Shown here one piece after another: positions 10,870 through 22,651 of a DNA stretch of 64,000 bases. The notes beneath the pieces were generated by a model. It saw only the letters and a program-made list of their open reading frames with translations. It did not search any database and was not told the origin of the DNA. Within the stretch, counting starts at the first letter, position 1, and each line of letters opens with the position of its first letter. The position numbers and the translations under genes are program-made. This DNA comes from Ceratothoa steindachneri (lineage: Eukaryota > Arthropoda > Malacostraca > Isopoda > Cymothoidae). The DNA lies in assembly GCA_963969495.1 (NCBI GenBank), contig OZ018331.1:149916779-149980778 (forward strand). The letters are read 5' to 3'.

Positions 10870-12430
10870 ATAGAAATGGTTAAGACTACTTTAACCGGTA
10901 GAGGGTCTCCCTTCCCGCTACTTATATGCGGCAAAGGGGCGTCCCCTTTGCCATCTTTGGAGCCACCTTCGGACAGTCCCCCCGCTGAAAATGAGGTAGC
11001 CTCTCAATGCATTTCCAGAGGCCCCGTGAACCTTCTTCTAGCGGAGAGGTTGTTTGCTCCTTTTCTATGTCTACGCGTGAAGTGTCTTCCCCTCCCCTGA
11101 TTTTTGGAGGCTCCCTTGGGCGAATCCATCTGAACACCAGCGCCTCCCCCGACCCATTCCTTTCACAGGCGCCTGCCAAGAAAGCGGGTAGGTGACCCAG
11201 AATCGACCCTTGCATTGGGAGCGGCTTGATAGGGCCAACCCTCTAAGATGGGAAAGGGATATTGGCGCCCACGGTTTGACAGTCATGCATATTAAGTTTT
11301 CAGGAGTTCAGCTTGCCTGCCCCCGCCCCCACTTTCTTTCCCGATGGATGTCAGTTCGCCGGCCCAAAACCTCAGGATTGACGAGTACTCGAATGAGATC
11401 AGTGACACTTGGAGGGGGGGATGACAACTTGGAGCACCCCTATCAGCTGGACATGGTCCCTGAGGTGATCCTGCCCCAGATGGCAGGATATTTCATGAGG
11501 GCAAACCTGGGTTCAGTGCCAAATACCGAACCTGAGTCCACCCCTGTACACTTCTCTTCAGGCTGCTCGGGCCCTCGACGACTCCAGTCCTGGAGCCCCC
11601 TTGACAAATAATACCTCAATTTCAGAGGAGGATTTTGGTTAAGCCGGTATATCCGGGCATTGGTGCCCCTTTCGGCGGTTGAGAGGGGCAGGCAGGTTCA
11701 TTCCTCGTCCTCCTCTCCTAAAAAGAAAAGAAGTAGGAAGAAGACAAAGAGGACCAAAGGGTTCCTCTCACTCCACCGATGTTTCGAGAACGGACGGGTC
11801 CGATGCCGCTTCTCCAAGCGACCAGGCCAAGATCGACATTTCCGACCCAGAGGCAAACTCTGGCAGAGAGCTCTAGACCAAGACCAGAATCGCAAGTTCG
11901 CTGAGCGGAGCCTAGATTACGTCGGAGCTTCAAAGGCATTCTGGTTGTTCTCTCAACAGATGCCAGCACGTTTTTCAAAGTTCGCTTGCTCCATTAGACT
12001 AAACATTAGCTAGTTTGACTAGTAGAAAGCCTAAGGTGACTCGATTTTTGAGCGGGAGCCTTATAACGAGTGCGTCGTACCCTCTCTCAATCGCTAACCT
12101 GTGAGTATGATGCCACACTTTACCTTGAACTTCATGCAAGGAGTGGTTCATGCGAGGGAACTCATGGATTACTCCTTCGAAGACAAAACTGAAGCGCAGG
12201 CTCTCAGGGAGCAGTCAAAGTCAGCCGTATGATGAGAAAACAGGGAAGGACAACGAGACACACCTCTACAACCTTCGTCACTTTCAACTGTGACGGGCTT
12301 CCTGAGGCGGTGCGTGTCGGGTTTAGACGAAGTCTTTCTAAGTTGCTCCAAGGCCGTACACAATAGGTCGTTATCATTTATGGCCAAGTGTGTGTTAATT
12401 GCGGAGAGCTTCGCCCTGCTTCCATGAAGC
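10870..12430 (+). pseudogene. LINE copy 1 ORF1 (gag-like) remnant
   Basis: Collinear with 31940-33550 (copy 2A) and 59041-61000 (copy 3). Shared blocks include the CATTGGGAGCGGCTTGATAG-type segment at 11213 and the lysine-rich linker encoded by CTCCTCTCCTAAAAAGAAAA at 11711. The segment with the first CCHC knuckle in the other copies is missing: the sequence passes from a GTGTCGGGTTTAGACG block straight to AAGTCTTTCTAAGTTGCTCC near 12334. The product would be an RNA-binding nucleocapsid-like protein, but the frame is broken many times. Confidence 0.6.
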
Positions 12431-12469
12431 TATGTGGCGTACGGCATTTCCTGCGAGTGTCTTTTCGAA

Positions 12470-13260
12470 GAGGACCCCCGCATCTCCTCCAAGCTAGGCC
12501 TAGAGGGAATACTCTTCGATGCAATTGCTGCAGACTCGGGACCAACTGAGAGGATTTACGGAGACTCGTCTCCTCCCGTTAGCTATCTTTCTGCTGGTCG
12601 CGTGCCCCCGGCCCACTCTCCCGGAGCATAAGCATTTTGTGACTCCACCACCACGGGATGGTGACCGGTCAGGAGGATGCGTGATTTACACCCGGCACGA
12701 TCCTTCCGTTCTTCTATTTGCTATAAATACCTCCTTTCAGTAAGTGGCAGTGCATTTACACCTATAGAGGAGGTATATTATAGTTTCTGAGTACATGCCT
12801 CCGTCAGTCGACTTTGACGCGGGGGACTTCCGCCGTGTCGTGTCACGTTTGCATGGCCCTTTCCTCTGCTGAGGGATTTGAATAAGAGACACCACCTGTG
12901 GAGGGACTGCCCTATAAATCGCAGGCGACCTGATGGAAGAGCTGGAGATAAGTCTCCTAAATGTGGATGATTTACTCATCACTGTTCGAGAACCGCTTCA
13001 TTTCGCATTCTTGGTCCTTCCCTGTGCTCTCCAGATGAACAGCCTTATCTGGGCTGGGATGTTGTTGATAACCTCCAAGTTAGTGATCACTTTCCCATTT
13101 AATTATCATTTTCTGGACCAATGTGACCAGAAAGACCTACACGGTTTTGTTTGGAGCAAGTGCGGTGGACCGCATTTCAGGAAATGACTGATTTTTCTGT
13201 CCCAGTCGAGGAGTTTATGTCGGCGTTGAGTTCTCCGGCAACCTCATCGTCATGAGCCTA
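12470..13260 (+). pseudogene. LINE copy 1 APE-type endonuclease remnant
   Basis: This matches the endonuclease region of copies 2A and 3. The segment PPSVDFDAGDFRRVVSRL at about 12797 corresponds to the SxYxPPS-type strand of the APE fold, which would nick target DNA to prime reverse transcription. The GDxN-type motif is destroyed by a frameshift around 12870. The last SDHFP-type motif survives only as diverged KLVITFPFNYHFLDQC near 13075. Confidence 0.6.
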
Positions 13261-13739
13261 ACTACTATTCCTAGAACGTTTTGCCGTTTTTCATGCTGGC
13301 CACTTCCGTGGCGTTCGGCCAAGTGTAAGATGGCCCTCAGACAACGCCTTCCGAACGATTTCACTGTCAGTGAATTTCGTCGAGCTATGGCTAGTATATT
13401 TCTAAGCACAACCACTGATCTCCCTGGCGGCTTACATGTCTTCACTTAACGCGAACACCCCTCTTGTAGGATAACGGGACCGCAACCTCGAACCCCGTGT
13501 TCGAGGCGGGGTCATTTACGACCGCATTCTCAGGTTGGGATGTTGCTCCACCAGAATTCAATGAACATCCTGATGTCGCTGAATGCCGCCGACTGAACTT
13601 TACCTATAGAGGGGGAGAATTTTTCAATGGCATGTTGACATTGAGTTGAGTTACCCTCTCGCTTCCTGCGCGGACACTACTCCTGCACCGGTAGATGTCC
13701 CTTAATCCATTCTTTGACACCTAGGTAAGCGTAATATGT

Positions 13740-14850
13740 TAATTCTTTTAGAGTTGTTAAACAGGATCTAGGAAAAGGATATCGTCCCAAACTCCTGGTA
13801 AATGGCTACTGTCCTTGCTTTTCTCAAACCAGGGAGAGATCAATGTACCCCAACCGGTTTCCACCCAATCTCTCTAACCTCTTGCGTGTGCAAGTTAATG
13901 GGGCACTTGGTAAATGTTAGATTAGCCTTTTATGGACAGCGGAGGCCATCTGTCTTCTGAACAGAGTGGCTTCCGAAAGTTCCACTTCACGTCAGATGCT
14001 CTGCTCCGAGTAGAAATTGACATCTGCGACGGATTTCTTCGTAGATAGCACTACGCCACGATGTTTTTTGATCTATAATACCGCAAGGCGATCCAGTATG
14101 ATGGAGACTCCACATGATGGGGGCGAGGGGGCGCCTCCCAATCTTTAATTTGAATATTTGCAAGATCGTCGATTCTGCGTACGGGTTGGGGGAGCCCTCT
14201 CATGATCAATGGAGCAGCAAGAGGGTGTCCAGCAAGGAAGTGTCCTCAGTGTCACAATCTTTGCCCTGAGCATCAACAGCATCACCTTGGTGCTGCTGGA
14301 AGATGTTCTTGCTACCCTCTACGTGGACGACCTTTCGATCTATTTTGGCGCGGCCCAGATGCCAACACTGGAGCGTCGACTTCAACAAGCATTGAACCGC
14401 CTCTCTCGCTTTGTATAAGCGCACAGGCTTCGGTTTTCTTTGGCCAAGACTAAGATGGTGCACTTCTGTCGCCACCCATGGCTCCACCCTGAGCAAGACT
14501 TGTTTCTAAATGGGGTTCACCTGGAAGTGGTTGACTCGCACCCTTTCCTTGGTCTTGGATTTGGCCGAAGCCTCACCTGGGAGGCTCATATTTTCAGCCT
14601 TAGGGTTTCTTGTACCCGCGTAATGATAATTCTTCATTCCGTGACGTTCAGCGGCCTACTTCCTTACTTTTTTATCGATCCTTTGTCGGTTCGAAGCTCA
14701 ACTACGAATGTGAGTTTTATGCATCCGCAGTGGAACGTCTATTGCGGAAGGTGGACTTGATCCACCACACCGGCCTTCGCTTGGCGACCGGTGCCTTCCG
14801 CACTTCCCCTATTGAGAGCCTGCCTGTCGATGCTGGAGAGATGTAATTAT
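13740..14850 (+). pseudogene. LINE copy 1 reverse transcriptase remnant
   Basis: The fingers/palm start is recognisable at about 13760-13920, where CCCAATCTCTCTAACCTCTT encodes the PISLTS block. The catalytic box is intact: GVQQGSVLSVTIFAL at about 14224 and LYVDDLSIYFG with YVDD at 14320-14331. Then follow KTKMVHFCRHPWLHPE and FLGLGFGRSLTWEAHI (about 14555). The thumb has a frameshift near 14610 and continues as YASAVERLLRKVDLIHHTGL, LATGAFRTSPIESLPVDAGE. All of these are normal landmarks of Jockey/I-group RTs. Copy 2A lacks exactly this YVDD segment. Confidence 0.85.
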
Positions 14851-15159
14851 CTATGCGCCGTAAACAGTGCATTACTCGCCTGTACGCACGAGCACAGCGT
14901 CTCCCTTTGTCGCCAACGGCTCTCAAAGCATCCGCAGCTGATCTTAACAGTGTCTATGCCGCCGAGAGACGCCAGTCATACCCTAAGCCTTTTGGGTTTA
15001 GGGCTAGGAAACTCCTTCGAGAGCTAGATATAGCTCTCGGGCTAATGGCGCCCCTGGTTTTGCCCAGAACGCCACCCTGGAGGGTACCACATTTGGCTAT
15101 TTGTTGCCACGCCTCTGCTCCCAAAGCTTGTACAGTGCCGGGAGTATTGCGTTCGACCT

Positions 15160-15430
15160 TTTTGGAGCACACATCGTGTCACGCTGGAACCGTGCCAGTA
15201 TATACGGATGGCTCCAAGTCCAAAGGGATGGTCGGCTTCCACGCCGTATCACCTCTGTTTGAAGTCAGCGGGGCTCTGCCAAGCGCTGCGTCTGTCTTCA
15301 CGGCCGAGCTGGTGGCAATACACCACTCGGTGCGGGAGATTACGCGACGTGCCCGGTTCGGAGACTAGATTGTGATCTATAGCGACTCACAAAGCGCCCC
15401 GAGTGCTCTCGGGGCTTTGAAATCTCCGCA
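15160..15430 (+). pseudogene. LINE copy 1 RNase H domain remnant
   Basis: The plus-strand reading gives VPVYTDGSKSKG (first aspartate), VFTAELVAIHHSVREI (catalytic glutamate in AELVAI) and, after a stop, IVIYSDSQSAPSALGALKSP (SDSQSA aspartate). These are the first three carboxylates of a LINE RNase H. The last motif (GHxGIxxNExAD) is absent here but survives as GHVRIEENGRADEGIK in copy 2A at about 36145, so it was deleted from copy 1. RNase H presence supports the I/R1/LOA group over plain Jockey. Confidence 0.85.
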
Positions 15431-16060
15431 TCCCCTGGTTTGCGATATCCGTGATGCCACAGTTTTGGCGATCTACCCCTCTAGACATACCCCCAATGCT
15501 ATGACGGCTTCAGGTTGCTTTCTGTCGTCTCCGAATTGAACACATTCGCGGGACGCACCGCTATTTGGTTGAAGCGCTTGTCTGCGCCTTATTGCGATGA
15601 CTGCGTTGTCCCCTAGGCTGTTTGGCCCCTTATTGTCGAATGTCCCATCCTGGGTGATCTTAGCGCACGTTACCTGTTACGATACCGGGTCGAGCGCGGT
15701 CGATACCGCCTGTCCTTGTGTTCTGGACGCGTTTGTGCACACAAACTTGTGGATTATACGACTTTTTGGAGGAGGTGGCCTCCTTTACGTTATTTGACTG
15801 TTTTAGGTTCCATGTTACTGCGCCAAGCGGAGACAGGCCTATCCTCGATGCCGGAGCCCACTTCCCCTTTTGTGCCTTTTTGCTTAGTTTTCTTTTCTTT
15901 TTTTTTAGCCTTTGTCCTTGTTTATCGTTGTTATTTGTTATTTAGGTATTGTTATTTGTTTTTGAAATACCTTAGTAGTAGGCTATGGTAAGCACGGCGA
16001 CTTTTACCCTAGTAGGCATTCACCAGATGGTCTCCTAAAATAAGAAAAATAAAAAAAACC

Positions 16061-17850
16061 CGCCTCCAGAAGATCGCCCAGAGCAACCCAACAGCCACAA
16101 ACCGGATTGCCGACTCTGCTATGAGACACGAAACACAAGTCAGAATAAGGAATATGCAAGACTCATTGTTGGGACAGAAAGCTGAGAAAAAACGAGAATT
16201 TACAGACAAACATGACCAGAAGCGCTTCTACGAAACACATAGAGCTGTCTATGGGCCCCATAAATCGGGCTCGTCACCACTACCCAGCTCTGATGGAACC
16301 ACAGTCATCACTGACAAAACTCAAATCCTTGAACGCTTGACAAAACACTTTAAACCTGTCCTGAATAGGCCTTTAACCATAAATGAGGAAGCAATAGAGC
16401 GAATACCCCAGGTGTACATCAGCCCAGGCAGACCTTGATTTGATACCCATCATTGATGAAATAGAGAGACCAAACAAACAGATGGCCTATTATAAAGCCT
16501 TAGAGCAGGATGCGCTGCCCTCCGAAATCTACAACTCTTGTGGACTAATCTTCCTTCAACAACGTACTGCTCTCGTCCAATCAATTTGTACCTCAGGCTA
16601 TATACCACAAGCTGTCCAATACACCACAATTGTCGACCTGTAAAAGAGGAAAGATCACAGATTAGCCTACAATAATAACAAAGGAAGCTTCCTCCTCTCC
16701 ACAGATGGAAAGAAAATAGCCAGAGTCCTCCTAATCCCCTTCATCAAACAACTTGAGAGTTGCCTTTTCCATTAGAGTCAATGTGTCTTCCGTGCCGCAG
16801 GGGCACAGTGGACATGATCTTTCCAGCATGTCAGATCTTCCTCAAGCATTTGATACCGCTAACATGGAGGCCTATGGAAGATTATGGGCAAATTTGGATG
16901 CACAACATGCTTCAGAAACATTATCCGTCAATTCCATTATGGGAATCTGCCTCCAATGAAAGTCAATGGAGAGACAGCTGCAGCTTTTGCTGTCACAAAT
17001 AGTGAGAAATAAGTGTGTTCTTGCGCCAACCCTTTTCAGCATGATGTTCTTAGTTATGCTCACTGACGCCTTCAAAGTCAGATATTGGAATCCCAATACG
17101 ATAGAGGCCAAGTGGCAAGCAATTCAATCTTCGAGGTGTTAAATCCATCATAAAGGTGACTGGAATGGATCTAAGAGACTTCTTATTTGAGGATGACTGC
17201 AGACTTGGCAAAAACACAGAAAAGGGTATACAAAACACAATAAATGGCTTCTCACGAGCGTGTAACAACTTTGGACTCATCATTAGCACAAAGAAAAATG
17301 AAGTGATGTACCAATTGGTACCACATATCAGTAAATGGGGAAACGGTCAAGGGAATGAACACTTTCACTACTTACCTTGGTAGCAACCTATCCAGAGCGA
17401 TCAGCACTGACTCAGAAGTGCACGTGAGACATAGTCTGTCTACAGCCGACATACCAAGCGACTAAAGATTACGCAGATGCCGGACAACAGGATACAAAAC
17501 CAGCTTCTCGATGGTAGCTCACAAGTGGAAAACGGAATATCTGTGGCCAAAAGAAGAGATTTTTTAGGACATCCTAAGCAGTCTCACAAGGCCTTCAATA
17601 TTTAAGCTGTTATATTGGAACTGTAAACCCTGCACCGACCTACTTGGGTGAGCAGCATCACTAAGTGTGCCAACTAATCGGAACACCAAAGGACAATCAA
17701 GGCCATGAGGAGACGTCACATTCATAAAAGCCTAATCCAGCCTACCAATGCCCCAGACGTGGCAAAATGTTCATGGCGAAGATTGAATTCTTAACCATAT
17801 GAGTTGTATTCATCATCGACTGCGATGGATGACCTTTACTTTCCCATTTC
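16061..17850 (+). mobile_element. Second, unrelated non-LTR retrotransposon fragment
   Basis: The plus-strand frames give QKAEKKREFTDKHDQKRFYE, THRAVYGPHKSGSSPLPSSD and ITDKTQILERLTKHFKPVLN, typical of the linker before the RT in a widespread animal LINE family. RT pieces follow: HTVDMIF-like at about 16808, TGMDLRDFLFEDDCRLGKNT (the F-x-DD box, here FEDD) at about 17160, and FSRACNNFGLIISTKKNEVM at about 17260. Near 17750 YQCPRRGKMFMAKIEFLT resembles the C-terminal zinc finger of such elements, with one cysteine replaced. Frameshifts and deletions remove the palm core between about 16620 and 17160. I did not assign a clade; RTE- or CR1-like are possibilities. Confidence 0.75.
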
Positions 17851-17864
17851 GTTATATAGGTATA

Positions 17865-19422
17865 CACTACCGATCAAAATAAGAGAACGATTTTCCTTTA
17901 TTAAAATATTTTCGAAAATATTATGGGTATGTATATGAAATTTCCATGGTACATAAAGGCATGCATTTAATATATTTTATGAAGATTTCATATGATACAA
18001 TTGTATATTCACAGAATTGCTTATCAAGCAAATACTCTAGGAACAAAGCTAGATTTGACAAAGATGAAACTTAAAACACTAAATATGAGGTGTTGAAGCC
18101 TTTGCTTCGTATTACTTCGGCCCAACGACGACTACGGGAGCTCACTGGTTTCTTGCAAAATTCTGGTTTTATTTTGTTCTATTCTTGCTCAATTTTCGTC
18201 CATAAATTCGTCACAGTTGAAGGCTGCTGGTCTCCAACTTTGTCTCCATGATCTTCAAGAGGTTCTCAATTGGGTTCAGGTCCGGGTTCTGAGCAGGCCA
18301 CTTCTTTACTTCGATATATTCTTGTTCAAAAATTATAGTATTTTACTCGCTTTTCAGTATGGCATGGTGCGTTGTAATGCATAAATATTGCTGACTGGTT
18401 CAGAGAAGCTCGGAGTGGTAGTATAACATGTTGTTGTACGAGGTTTAGGTACACATTCGCATTTTAAGTTCCAATTATTTGCCTTAGCGGACCAACTCCT
18501 TCAGCCGAAAACATCCCCCATCCCATGACGCTGCCTCCTCCATGACTGGCAGAACCTTTAATGGATTTCGAATTTACTCCGTCACCTTCAGCGCGTCTAA
18601 CAAAGCGTCTGCCATCAGATCCAACTAAATTAAATTAACTTTCGTCGCCGAAATGAATTCTCTCCCACTCTTCATCCCCCCAAACTACATGGGCTTCATC
18701 ATATTCGAGTCTCGCCTTCTGTTTCTTCTTACTGATGATTGGTTTGGTTGCTGGAAAACGAGCTTTTAAACCAGACGCATTGAGGCGGCGGGACACTGTC
18801 AAACGGCTCACTTATTTGCCACTATTGGTCGTAATTTTTTGAAGAATTCCTGCTGCAGTCTCGAAGGGATCCTTCATAGATAAGTACCTAATAGCTCTGT
18901 CATCTCTGACGATGGTTATGCAGTGGTCCTCTGATTTTTTTAGGAGATTTATAAGTTTTGTTTTCATTGTATAACTTCAGAACTCGCGAAATCACACTCT
19001 TCGACGTTCTTACCTCTCTTAAAATCGCAGCAAGAGTCCTCCCCGAAGTCTTCAAGCGAACAATTCTCTGACGGAGCTCAGGAGTCATTTTCACTTGTGG
19101 TGGGATTTCTGAAGAGTGAGTACGACAACAATGGCGGTTGTACATTTCTTATTTACTGAGCAAAATGTTGCCACATGATTTAAAAAAAACTTCCTAGAGT
19201 GTTCCTAAAAAAATTGTTCTCTTATTTTTCACGTGTCAATATTTTATTTTGTTTGTTTATTTAGTATAATATCTTAAATACACGATTGCATCATATGAAA
19301 TCTTCATAAAATATATTAAATGCATTCCTGTATGTACCATGGAAATTTCATTTACCTACTCAGCATATTTTTGAAAATATTTAAAAAAAGGAAAATCGTT
19401 GTCTCTATTTTACTCGGTAGTG
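17865..19422 (-). mobile_element. Tc1-like transposon with long terminal inverted repeats
   Basis: The element is 1558 bp, flanked by TATA on both sides. Terminal repeats start CACTACCG and run about 170 bp. The left CGATTTTCC...CATGCATTTAATATATTTT and TGAAGATTTCATATGAT segments recur reverse-complemented at about 19280-19400. Long repeats of this kind are typical of IR/DR-type Tc1 elements. It lies directly after the LINE fragment at 16061-17850, whose ending appears just upstream. Confidence 0.9.
18150..19145 (-). pseudogene. Broken Tc1-like transposase (DD34E type)
   Basis: The N-terminal 81 residues (19145-18900) are open and contain MTPELRQRIVRLKTSGRTLA followed by SKSVISRVLKLYNENKT, the paired-like HTH region. 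After a frameshift the core is full of stops. At about 18300-18260 the third frame reads KKWPAQNPDLNPIENLLKI, containing the DLNPIEN box with the catalytic glutamate. The segment ahead of it, matching the CHT-type second aspartate region (AYNAPCHT-like), is eroded. A 1.5-kb element with a protein of about 340 residues is normal for the family; this copy cannot make one. Confidence 0.85.
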
Positions 19423-20199
19423 TATATATCGTCGTCGGCTCCAGCTCGTGTCCGAGCCTCGGTTCCGTCGTCAGTTATCCGGCCTCCTCGGCTGATGTTT
19501 GTGCCGGATATGACTTAGGAGACCCAGTCTGTTGTGAAAGAACCGCGGGCAGAATTTATTATAATTTGTTCCTCCTGTTGAGATGTGCGTAGGATTTTGA
19601 GGCGCTCATGAGGGAAGCGATTTGGTCTCAAGGTCAGGGATGAGTCGAGAATCCGAGAATCAGAGAACGAGCGCCGTCTCGGCTGATAGCTAGTGTAGGT
19701 AATCTTAGCTGCTTTAAGTTAGTGGCTAATATGGGCACTGCTGAGTCATAGGCGCCACGACCATAGTCGTCCTCTACTCAATATATATCGCGCGTCAAGC
19801 ATATCAAACTGAGCCTTGACTAATTTCTTTATTTGCTTCTCTATATTTCTTATTAACCTCTTTTCATCTTCAGAAAAGGTATAAATTAATGTCCCAATAT
19901 TGATTCTTTATCTTAGCTGATCTTTTGATATACGACTATCTTTGGAGCTAGTTTTTTTTTGACATTGGTAAAATAGTACATAAGTGACATTTTTATACTA
20001 GAAATAAATTTAAGCAATTCTATTAACTACAGATCTGTTCAAATATTGAAATGCAGGGAATGTAGGTACAAAAGGTTATAAGGAATTAATAAAATGCGGA
20101 ATAGTTAATGATAATGGGATAACTTGGGAAGCGAGATCCTGGTACTCGCGAGAACCATTCGCTGACCTTTGTGACATTTCTAATCCTTGGATAGTTTCA
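19423..20199. other. Non-coding, G+C-richer stretch of unknown origin
   Basis: 19430-19780 is richer in G+C and CpG than its surroundings (CGTCGTCGGCTCCAGCTCG and similar), but no protein family is seen in any frame. It may be the end of an unrecognised element. From 19800 on it is ordinary AT-rich DNA. Confidence 0.4.
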
Positions 20200-21420
20200 A
20201 TGTTCTTTGTGTAGCTGTCTTTTGAATGTTAATCTTTGGAGTCTCTTCTTGGATAGTTTCCATGGTAGGTAGGCGGATATGCTCGGTTTTCCGTTTAGTT
20301 ATTGTAGTTTATGACCTTCTCGTTAGTTGGATCTCTTGTTGCATTTCAACATGGTATTTGAGCAGGGAACCATTTTCATATGTATGGTGCGGCGACGTGA
20401 TTAAGATGTTAACCAACGTATTTTGACTGAGAATGAAGCTTACAGTCTTTATGTGGGCAATTAAATTCGTAAATGACATTGGCAGACTTTATTTGATTGG
20501 TTTTGTGGGTGTTATTGATGATCAAAAAAGTACTCATTTTCTTTGTTTGGTAGTAAATTTATTACTTGTAGTTGCTCTCCTGGGTATTTCTTCCATTGTT
20601 TTTGTATCTCTTTCATTCGATTCTTATGAAAAACTTCTAGTGGGCATTTTTTATTCTCTTGTTTGTAGTAGCTTTGGAATAATTACCTTTGTTTTTTTTA
20701 TTTACCATACTGATCGTCGAAAACACCTTATTAACGTGTAGTTGTTTATTTCGTTTAATTTTGGATTCGAATAGTTCCCACCATGAGCTGTCTGATATGC
20801 GACCTAACGACACTTATTTTGTACCTTACTGGGCAATGCCTTTTTTTATTAAGGCAACTTGCTGAATTTGTGTTTTATATCTACTTGTATCATGTACTTA
20901 TTGTGGGCCGCCTTTACTTCGACATCAAAGAATGGTAGATTTCCGTTTTGCCTTAATTCATACACAAGGTTTAGGTGAGATTCTTCATCCATATTCTATT
21001 TTAGCTTTTTGCAGGTGACTTTTGTCTTTGGTCACGAAATATATTATCTACAAAAATGCAATATTTGTAGAGTTTCAAGTTTGTTTCTACTAATACTTTA
21101 TACTCTAATCAACCCATGTAGAAGTTAGCGAAGGTTGGTCCTAATAGCGATCCCATGGCAGCACCATTTATCTGTTTGTATATTTTTCCATCCGGAGCGG
21201 GGAATGGGGGCTTCTATTGTGCAGGCTCTGAAGTATTTTCTCTGGATTTTAGGATCCATTTTTGGTATAGACTTCGTTGAGTGGTTATAAACTTCGAGTG
21301 AGGTGAATATTTCGTCTGGTTTCGTTGTGTGTAGAATATCGATGAAATGTATTCGCGGAAGTTTTCAACATGGAATTGAATTAACAAAAGAGATTCTCGC
21401 AAATAACACTATAATTAAAC
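20200..21420 (-). pseudogene. Penelope-like element, RT plus GIY-YIG remnant
   Basis: On the minus strand, 21200-21110 reads KIYKQINGAAMGSLLGPTFA followed by NFYMG, the PLE RT block around the conserved G-x-x-MGS. Next is YCIFVDNIF at about 21060, where the catalytic YVDD has become FVDN. LNLVYELRQNGNLPFFDVEV at about 20970 is the typical xLPFLDV strand. At about 20480 YEFNCPHKDCKLHSQSKYVG is the start of a GIY-YIG endonuclease with its cysteine/histidine pattern, followed by a stop. Order and spacing fit one PLE copy. The N-terminal domain is unclear and the RT active site is mutated, so it is inactive. Confidence 0.8.
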
Positions 21421-22449
21421 GAAACCTGGACCGCATCCGCCAACCCATTATGGAAGCTAAAATAATCTAACAAGAGGAACCGAAAAAATACCACCCAACA
21501 AAGGATATTAAAACTATTAACAAATTAAGCATAACAAAAAGTTAAGTGAATTCACCTTTCAACCAAATCTTGTTTCACAAGTTATAATATGTCGTAAAAT
21601 GACCCTTGGTTTTGATCACTATACTTTTTGACACCCTTTTAGTATCGGTATGCTTTAAAGGGCGTGCGTTACTTCTATGATGAAGTAGGCTTTGTTCTAA
21701 GAGTGCTAATTTAGTGGTTTAGTTCTTAAGGAAAAGCTATTTTTAAACACATAAGGATAAGAGGAAACACCAGAATCTACCAAAATAAACATGTATTTTA
21801 AATTAAAAACTTAAATATTACACACCAACAGTAAACACATTTCTATCTTTGGCCTCAAAGATCTTTCAATGACAAAACATAAACAAATAGGCTTCCCGTA
21901 AAAATACCAATTGCCGATTAGTATTTTTTTATCGCGACTCTATTTGATTAGCGTTAAACATTAAATTAACGTACTCTCGTCTACAAACACATATGACCTA
22001 GGTTCAAGAACAATGGTTTCTACTCTCCTTTAAAACGTGGGACGTACTAAACTTCTACTATCGCAATAGAGATATAAATGTTATTGTTAACTTACAGGTA
22101 GGTATTAGGGATTGCCGGATGTCGCTGGAGGACTTATCTCTCGCTTTGAAGTGTTGTGGCCGCTGCTTGAATTTTCGTCGCCTGTGACGGGGGCTGATTC
22201 TTCAACGTAATTAAAGAACGGGAGCTCGTTGGGGCAGGGTTCTTCTCCTCTCACTCTTACGGAGCTTGAGATGTGAGAGTCGCTCGAGTGTGAGTGGCTT
22301 TGCTTTTCTTCAGTCGGACTTCTTTGCAGACTGAAAAGGCTTCTTCGGTATGGCACCGATATAAAGCTTGACTATTTAGGTTAATACGGCCCTGAAAGGG
22401 GGGATCGATTTTTTCTCAATCTGATCCTCTCGTTTCTCACGGAAATAGT
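21421..22449. other. Non-coding, no gene recognised
   Basis: AT-rich to about 22090, then G+C-richer. An 83-codon minus-strand ORF at 22105-22356 has no ATG and no family match. A CCTGTAAGT donor-like site follows it on that strand near 22096. I see no coherent gene. Confidence 0.45.
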
Positions 22450-22651
22450 CTTGTATGGCTGAAGGATCGATCTTCACGAACTAACCCTTCTTCTGGCGTA
22501 TCGACTTCTAATCTTCTTGTCTGGCTGAAAGATCGATCTTCACGAACTAATCTTTCTTCTGGCGAATCGACTACTAATAATCTTCTTGTCTGGCCGATGG
22601 ATCGATCTTCACGAACTAATCCTCCTCTGGCGTATCGACTTCTGATAATCC
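22450..22651. repeat. 66-bp tandem repeat, three copies
   Basis: Units start at about 22450, 22516 and 22585 with CTTGTCTGGCTGAAAGATCG. They contain ATCTTCACGAACTAATC and TCTGGCGTATCGACT. Each has a short GATCGATC palindrome. On the minus strand, a TATAAATAA box at 22681-22673 lies just upstream of the array, as in an LTR or promoter-proximal repeat. Confidence 0.85.

Larger units (their letters stand above)
8560..16058 (+). mobile_element. I-clade non-LTR retrotransposon, copy 1
   Basis: This is the longest LINE copy here, in the same orientation as the Popeye gene. It has a 5' leader (8560-9130 and 10411-10870) homologous to 58138-59040 of copy 3. A gag-like ORF1 remnant, endonuclease, RT, RNase H and an A-rich 3' end follow. 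The end reads CACCAGATGGTCTCCTAAAA and then AAAAATAAAAAAAA near 16056. A mariner of about 1.28 kb sits in the leader. An APE-type endonuclease with an RNase H domain after the RT is the layout of the I/R1/LOA group. I place it near the I clade by the RPISLTxxVCKLME block seen in copy 2A. Stops and frameshifts occur throughout, so it is not autonomous. Confidence 0.85.

Noticed and set aside
20433..20741. 102-codon plus-strand ORF rich in hydrophobic residues
   Set aside because: Shadow of the minus-strand PLE; the minus strand encodes the GIY-YIG start and the linker.
22105..22356. Minus-strand ORF between a TATA box and a splice-donor-like site
   Set aside because: No ATG anywhere in it and no family match; composition is not clearly coding.
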